Part shown: positions 6,331 through 7,675 of the stretch, one piece after another
Layout: the number at the start of each line of letters is the position of its first letter
Position numbering within the stretch: the first letter of the stretch is position 1
Source: Anaerolineae bacterium
GTDB taxonomy: Bacteria > Chloroflexota > Anaerolineae > Aggregatilineales > Phototrophicaceae
Direction: 5' to 3'
Assembly: GCA_020848855.1 (NCBI GenBank)
Contig: JADLHH010000483.1
Location: 1 to 7,675 of the forward strand
Length of the DNA stretch: 7,675 bases
Translations under genes and position numbers: made by a program
The notes under the pieces: generated by a model
What the model was told of the DNA's origin: nothing
The model's input: the letters and a program-made list of their open reading frames with translations, nothing else
The model's database searches: none

Positions 6331-7425
6331 TCAAGCCGTCCGATAGACCGATAAGGCGATTTCCGCCGTCCGCTCCCAGGTGAAGGTCGCGGCGCGCGCC
6401 AGCCCCGCCTGTTCCTGCTCATGGCGCCACGCCTCATCGCTGAAAACCTTGTGCATCGCCGAGACGATTGCCGTCTGATCTTCGGGATCGACCCGCAAGC
6501 CGACATCACCGACGACTTCCGGCAGCGACGAGCGGCTGCTGACGATGGGCACGGTCGCGCACGCCATCGCTTCGAGCGCCGGGAAGCCGAAGCCTTCGTA
6601 AAACGACGGCGTGACCAGCGCCAGCGCCCCGCTGTACAGCGCCGGCATAGCGTCCTGCGGCACAGCTTCGCGCCAGATCAGACGGTCGCCGAGGTTTAGC
6701 GCTTCGATACGCTCGCGCGCCGCGTCGAAATTCCAGCCCTCCCTGCCCACCAGCACCAGCGGCGGGGCTTCGGGTGTCTGTTCGGAAAGGACACGGTAGG
6801 CTTGCACCAGCCCCTCGATGTTTTTGCGCGGCTCGAATGTGCCGACAAATAGAAAGTAGTGGTCGGGCAGGTCGAGCGCGCGGTGATAATGCTCGATAAT
6901 CTCCGGCGGCTGCGGCGCGAAGCTTTCGTCCACGCCCAGCAGATGCACCGTGATCTTGGACTCCGGCACGGCTAGCATCGAGATCATGTCGCGCTTGCTG
7001 GCTGCGCTGTCGGTCAGGATGTGATCGGCGCGGTGGACTGCATACTGAATCTGGTCGTTGTAATAATGGCGGCTTTCGGCGGTGAGGAACTGCGGGTAGT
7101 GCAGAAACGTCAGGTCGTGCACGGTGATGATGTGGCGGTGAGCGCCAAACAGCGGCGGGATGAAGTCGGTGGTATGGAATACGTCCAGCCGGTGGCGCAG
7201 GAGTTCGGCAGACAGGGCGATGCGCTCGAACCGGTGATGCGATGGCGTCCACAGCGATGCGCGATGAAAACGCTTGACCAGCGATTCGCGGGCTTTGCGG
7301 CTGTGAAACACCGTGTAGCGGTTCGTGGTATCAATCCGCTCCAGCGCGTCAACCAGCCGTGTGATATAGGTGCTGATCCCGCCAGTGCGGTAGTAGGTCA
7401 GGCGTGCGTCGATTCCAATATGCAT
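6331..7425 (-). CDS. Family 4 glycosyltransferase (mannosyltransferase-like), first gene of the GT operon
   Basis: The 364-residue product begins MHIGIDARLTYYRTGGISTY, the typical GT4 N-terminus with a GGIxxY acceptor loop. It has TVHDLTFLHYP (101-111), a TDSAASKRDM segment (138-147), FVGTFEPRKN (193-202) with the donor-contacting Arg/Lys, and FYEGFGFPALEAMAC (275-289) with an intact E-x7-E (E277 and E285). This pattern is common in mannosyl- and related retaining transferases of O-antigen or exopolysaccharide pathways. The sugar cannot be fixed from sequence. The frame is open back to 7581, but that 52-residue extension is low-complexity, crosses the 28-bp palindrome and the promoter, and is not GT-like, so ATG 7425 is the start. 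No Shine-Dalgarno precedes it, and the -10 box ends 10 nt before the ATG, which implies a leaderless or near-leaderless mRNA. Confidence 0.92.
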   Translation of the reverse strand: MHIGIDARLTYYRTGGISTYITRLVDALERIDTTNRYTVFHSRKARESLVKRFHRASLWTPSHHRFERIALSAELLRHRLDVFHTTDFIPPLFGAHRHIITVHDLTFLHYPQFLTAESRHYYNDQIQYAVHRADHILTDSAASKRDMISMLAVPESKITVHLLGVDESFAPQPPEIIEHYHRALDLPDHYFLFVGTFEPRKNIEGLVQAYRVLSEQTPEAPPLVLVGREGWNFDAARERIEALNLGDRLIWREAVPQDAMPALYSGALALVTPSFYEGFGFPALEAMACATVPIVSSRSSLPEVVGDVGLRVDPEDQTAIVSAMHKVFSDEAWRHEQEQAGLARAATFTWERTAEIALSVYRTA

Positions 7426-7435
7426 AGTGAAAGGG

Positions 7436-7464
7436 AGTATAGCCGCCGCCGCTGGTGATGTCCA
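7436..7464 (-). promoter_or_regulatory. Sigma70-type promoter of the glycosyltransferase operon (leaderless type)
   Basis: Read on the - strand, TGGACA (7464-7459, five of six to TTGACA) and TATACT (7441-7436, five of six to TATAAT) are separated by exactly 17 bp. The ATG of the first GT4 gene follows only 10 nt after the -10 box. A start of transcription about 7 nt downstream would fall at the A at 7428, three nucleotides before the ATG, or on the ATG itself. The intervening CCCTTTCACT holds no Shine-Dalgarno. The perfect palindrome 7493-7520 lies 28 bp upstream of the -35 hexamer. Confidence 0.65.
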
Positions 7465-7492
7465 GATGAGCGATTGACCAGAAGTGAGAATC

Positions 7493-7520
7493 GTAGGGGC
7501 GCAGCATGCTGCGCCCCTAC
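7493..7520. repeat. Perfect 28-bp palindrome, likely dispersed GTAGGGGC-type repeat
   Basis: The half GTAGGGGCGCAGCA (7493-7506) is followed immediately by its exact reverse complement, TGCTGCGCCCCTAC (7507-7520), with no spacer. Palindromes beginning GTAGGGGC and ending GCCCCTAC are, to my knowledge, scattered through many Chloroflexota and cyanobacterial genomes as short intergenic repeats. It lies 26 bp past the stop of the - strand gene on its right, so it could also stall or end that transcript. However, no T-run follows on the - strand side (GATTCTCAC), so it is not a standard intrinsic terminator. Confidence 0.8.
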
Positions 7521-7546
7521 CCGAAGATTGTCTTGGGTGATGGTGC

Positions 7547-7675
7547 TCAGCTTGCGGCTTTCTTGCGCGCGGGCGGCGCAACCAGCACGAAATGATCTTC
7601 CGGGCGGTTCAGCAGCGCGTGGAGATGTGCCGCCTCGTTCGCCTGATTATTGGTCTCCAGCGTGTGGATGTAGTA
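7547..7675 (-). CDS. C-terminal end of an unrecognised protein, partial
   Basis: A - strand frame enters from the right edge and ends at TGA (7549-7547) after 42 codons. The visible peptide begins YYIHTLETNNQANEAAHLHA, continues through LLNRPEDHFVLVAPPA and ends in a basic, alanine-rich tail (RKKAAS). About three quarters of its third codon positions are G or C, as expected for a real gene in this genome. I do not recognise the family. It runs in the same direction as the glycosyltransferases but is separated from them by about 120 bp holding the palindrome and their own promoter, so it is probably a separate transcription unit. Confidence 0.5.
   Translation of the reverse strand, partial: YYIHTLETNNQANEAAHLHALLNRPEDHFVLVAPPARKKAAS

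Noticed and set aside
7426..7581. Upstream extension of the first GT4 gene to an ATG at 7581
   Set aside because: The added residues are low-complexity, and the stretch spans the 28-bp palindrome and the promoter and overlaps the end of the neighbouring gene. GT4 homology begins exactly at MHIGIDARLT.

Overview
The window looks like chromosomal DNA of a free-living bacterium with high GC content. I see no rRNA, tRNA, CRISPR array, phage gene or transposase. An RqcH/NFACT protein, a PPK2 polyphosphate kinase, an exported beta-propeller, a GT9/GT4 glycosyltransferase cluster and GTAGGGGC-type dispersed palindromes together suggest Chloroflexota. That assignment is inference from content and style, not proof.

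Left half, + strand. The window opens with the last 22 codons of a membrane protein whose tail resembles heme o synthase (CtaB/CyoE). A spacer of about 120 bp follows, holding a near-perfect 30-bp palindrome, a TATAAT box and a nested hairpin. Three closely packed genes come next: a secreted seven-bladed WD40-like propeller (194-1258), RqcH/NFACT (1286-3004, 27 bp later) and a PPK2-family polyphosphate:nucleotide phosphotransferase (3015-3821, 10 bp later). Each has a recognisable Shine-Dalgarno, and the spacing suggests one transcript. RqcH belongs to ribosome-associated quality control and PPK2 to polyphosphate/nucleotide energy metabolism. The window does not show why they travel together.

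Middle. The two transcription units converge on an AT-rich 84-bp gap (3822-3905). It is made of imperfect inverted and tandem repeats that run into the last codons of the opposing gene.

Right half, - strand. Three glycosyltransferases form a tight operon read right to left: GT4 (7425-6331), GT4 (6324-5101) and GT9 (5117-3906). The gaps are 6 bp and then a 17-bp overlap. Together they look like part of a pathway assembling a surface polysaccharide or glycolipid; the acceptor and sugars cannot be read from the sequence. A well-formed sigma70-type promoter (TGGACA-17-TATACT) lies so close to the first ATG that the transcript should be leaderless or nearly so, and these genes also lack good Shine-Dalgarno sites. 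Upstream of the promoter is a perfect 28-bp palindrome, then the C-terminal end of an unrecognised - strand gene running off the window.

I found no clearly novel multi-gene system. The best leads are the leaderless-type promoter of the glycosyltransferase operon, the two palindromes bracketing the window, and the propeller-RqcH-PPK2 gene order.
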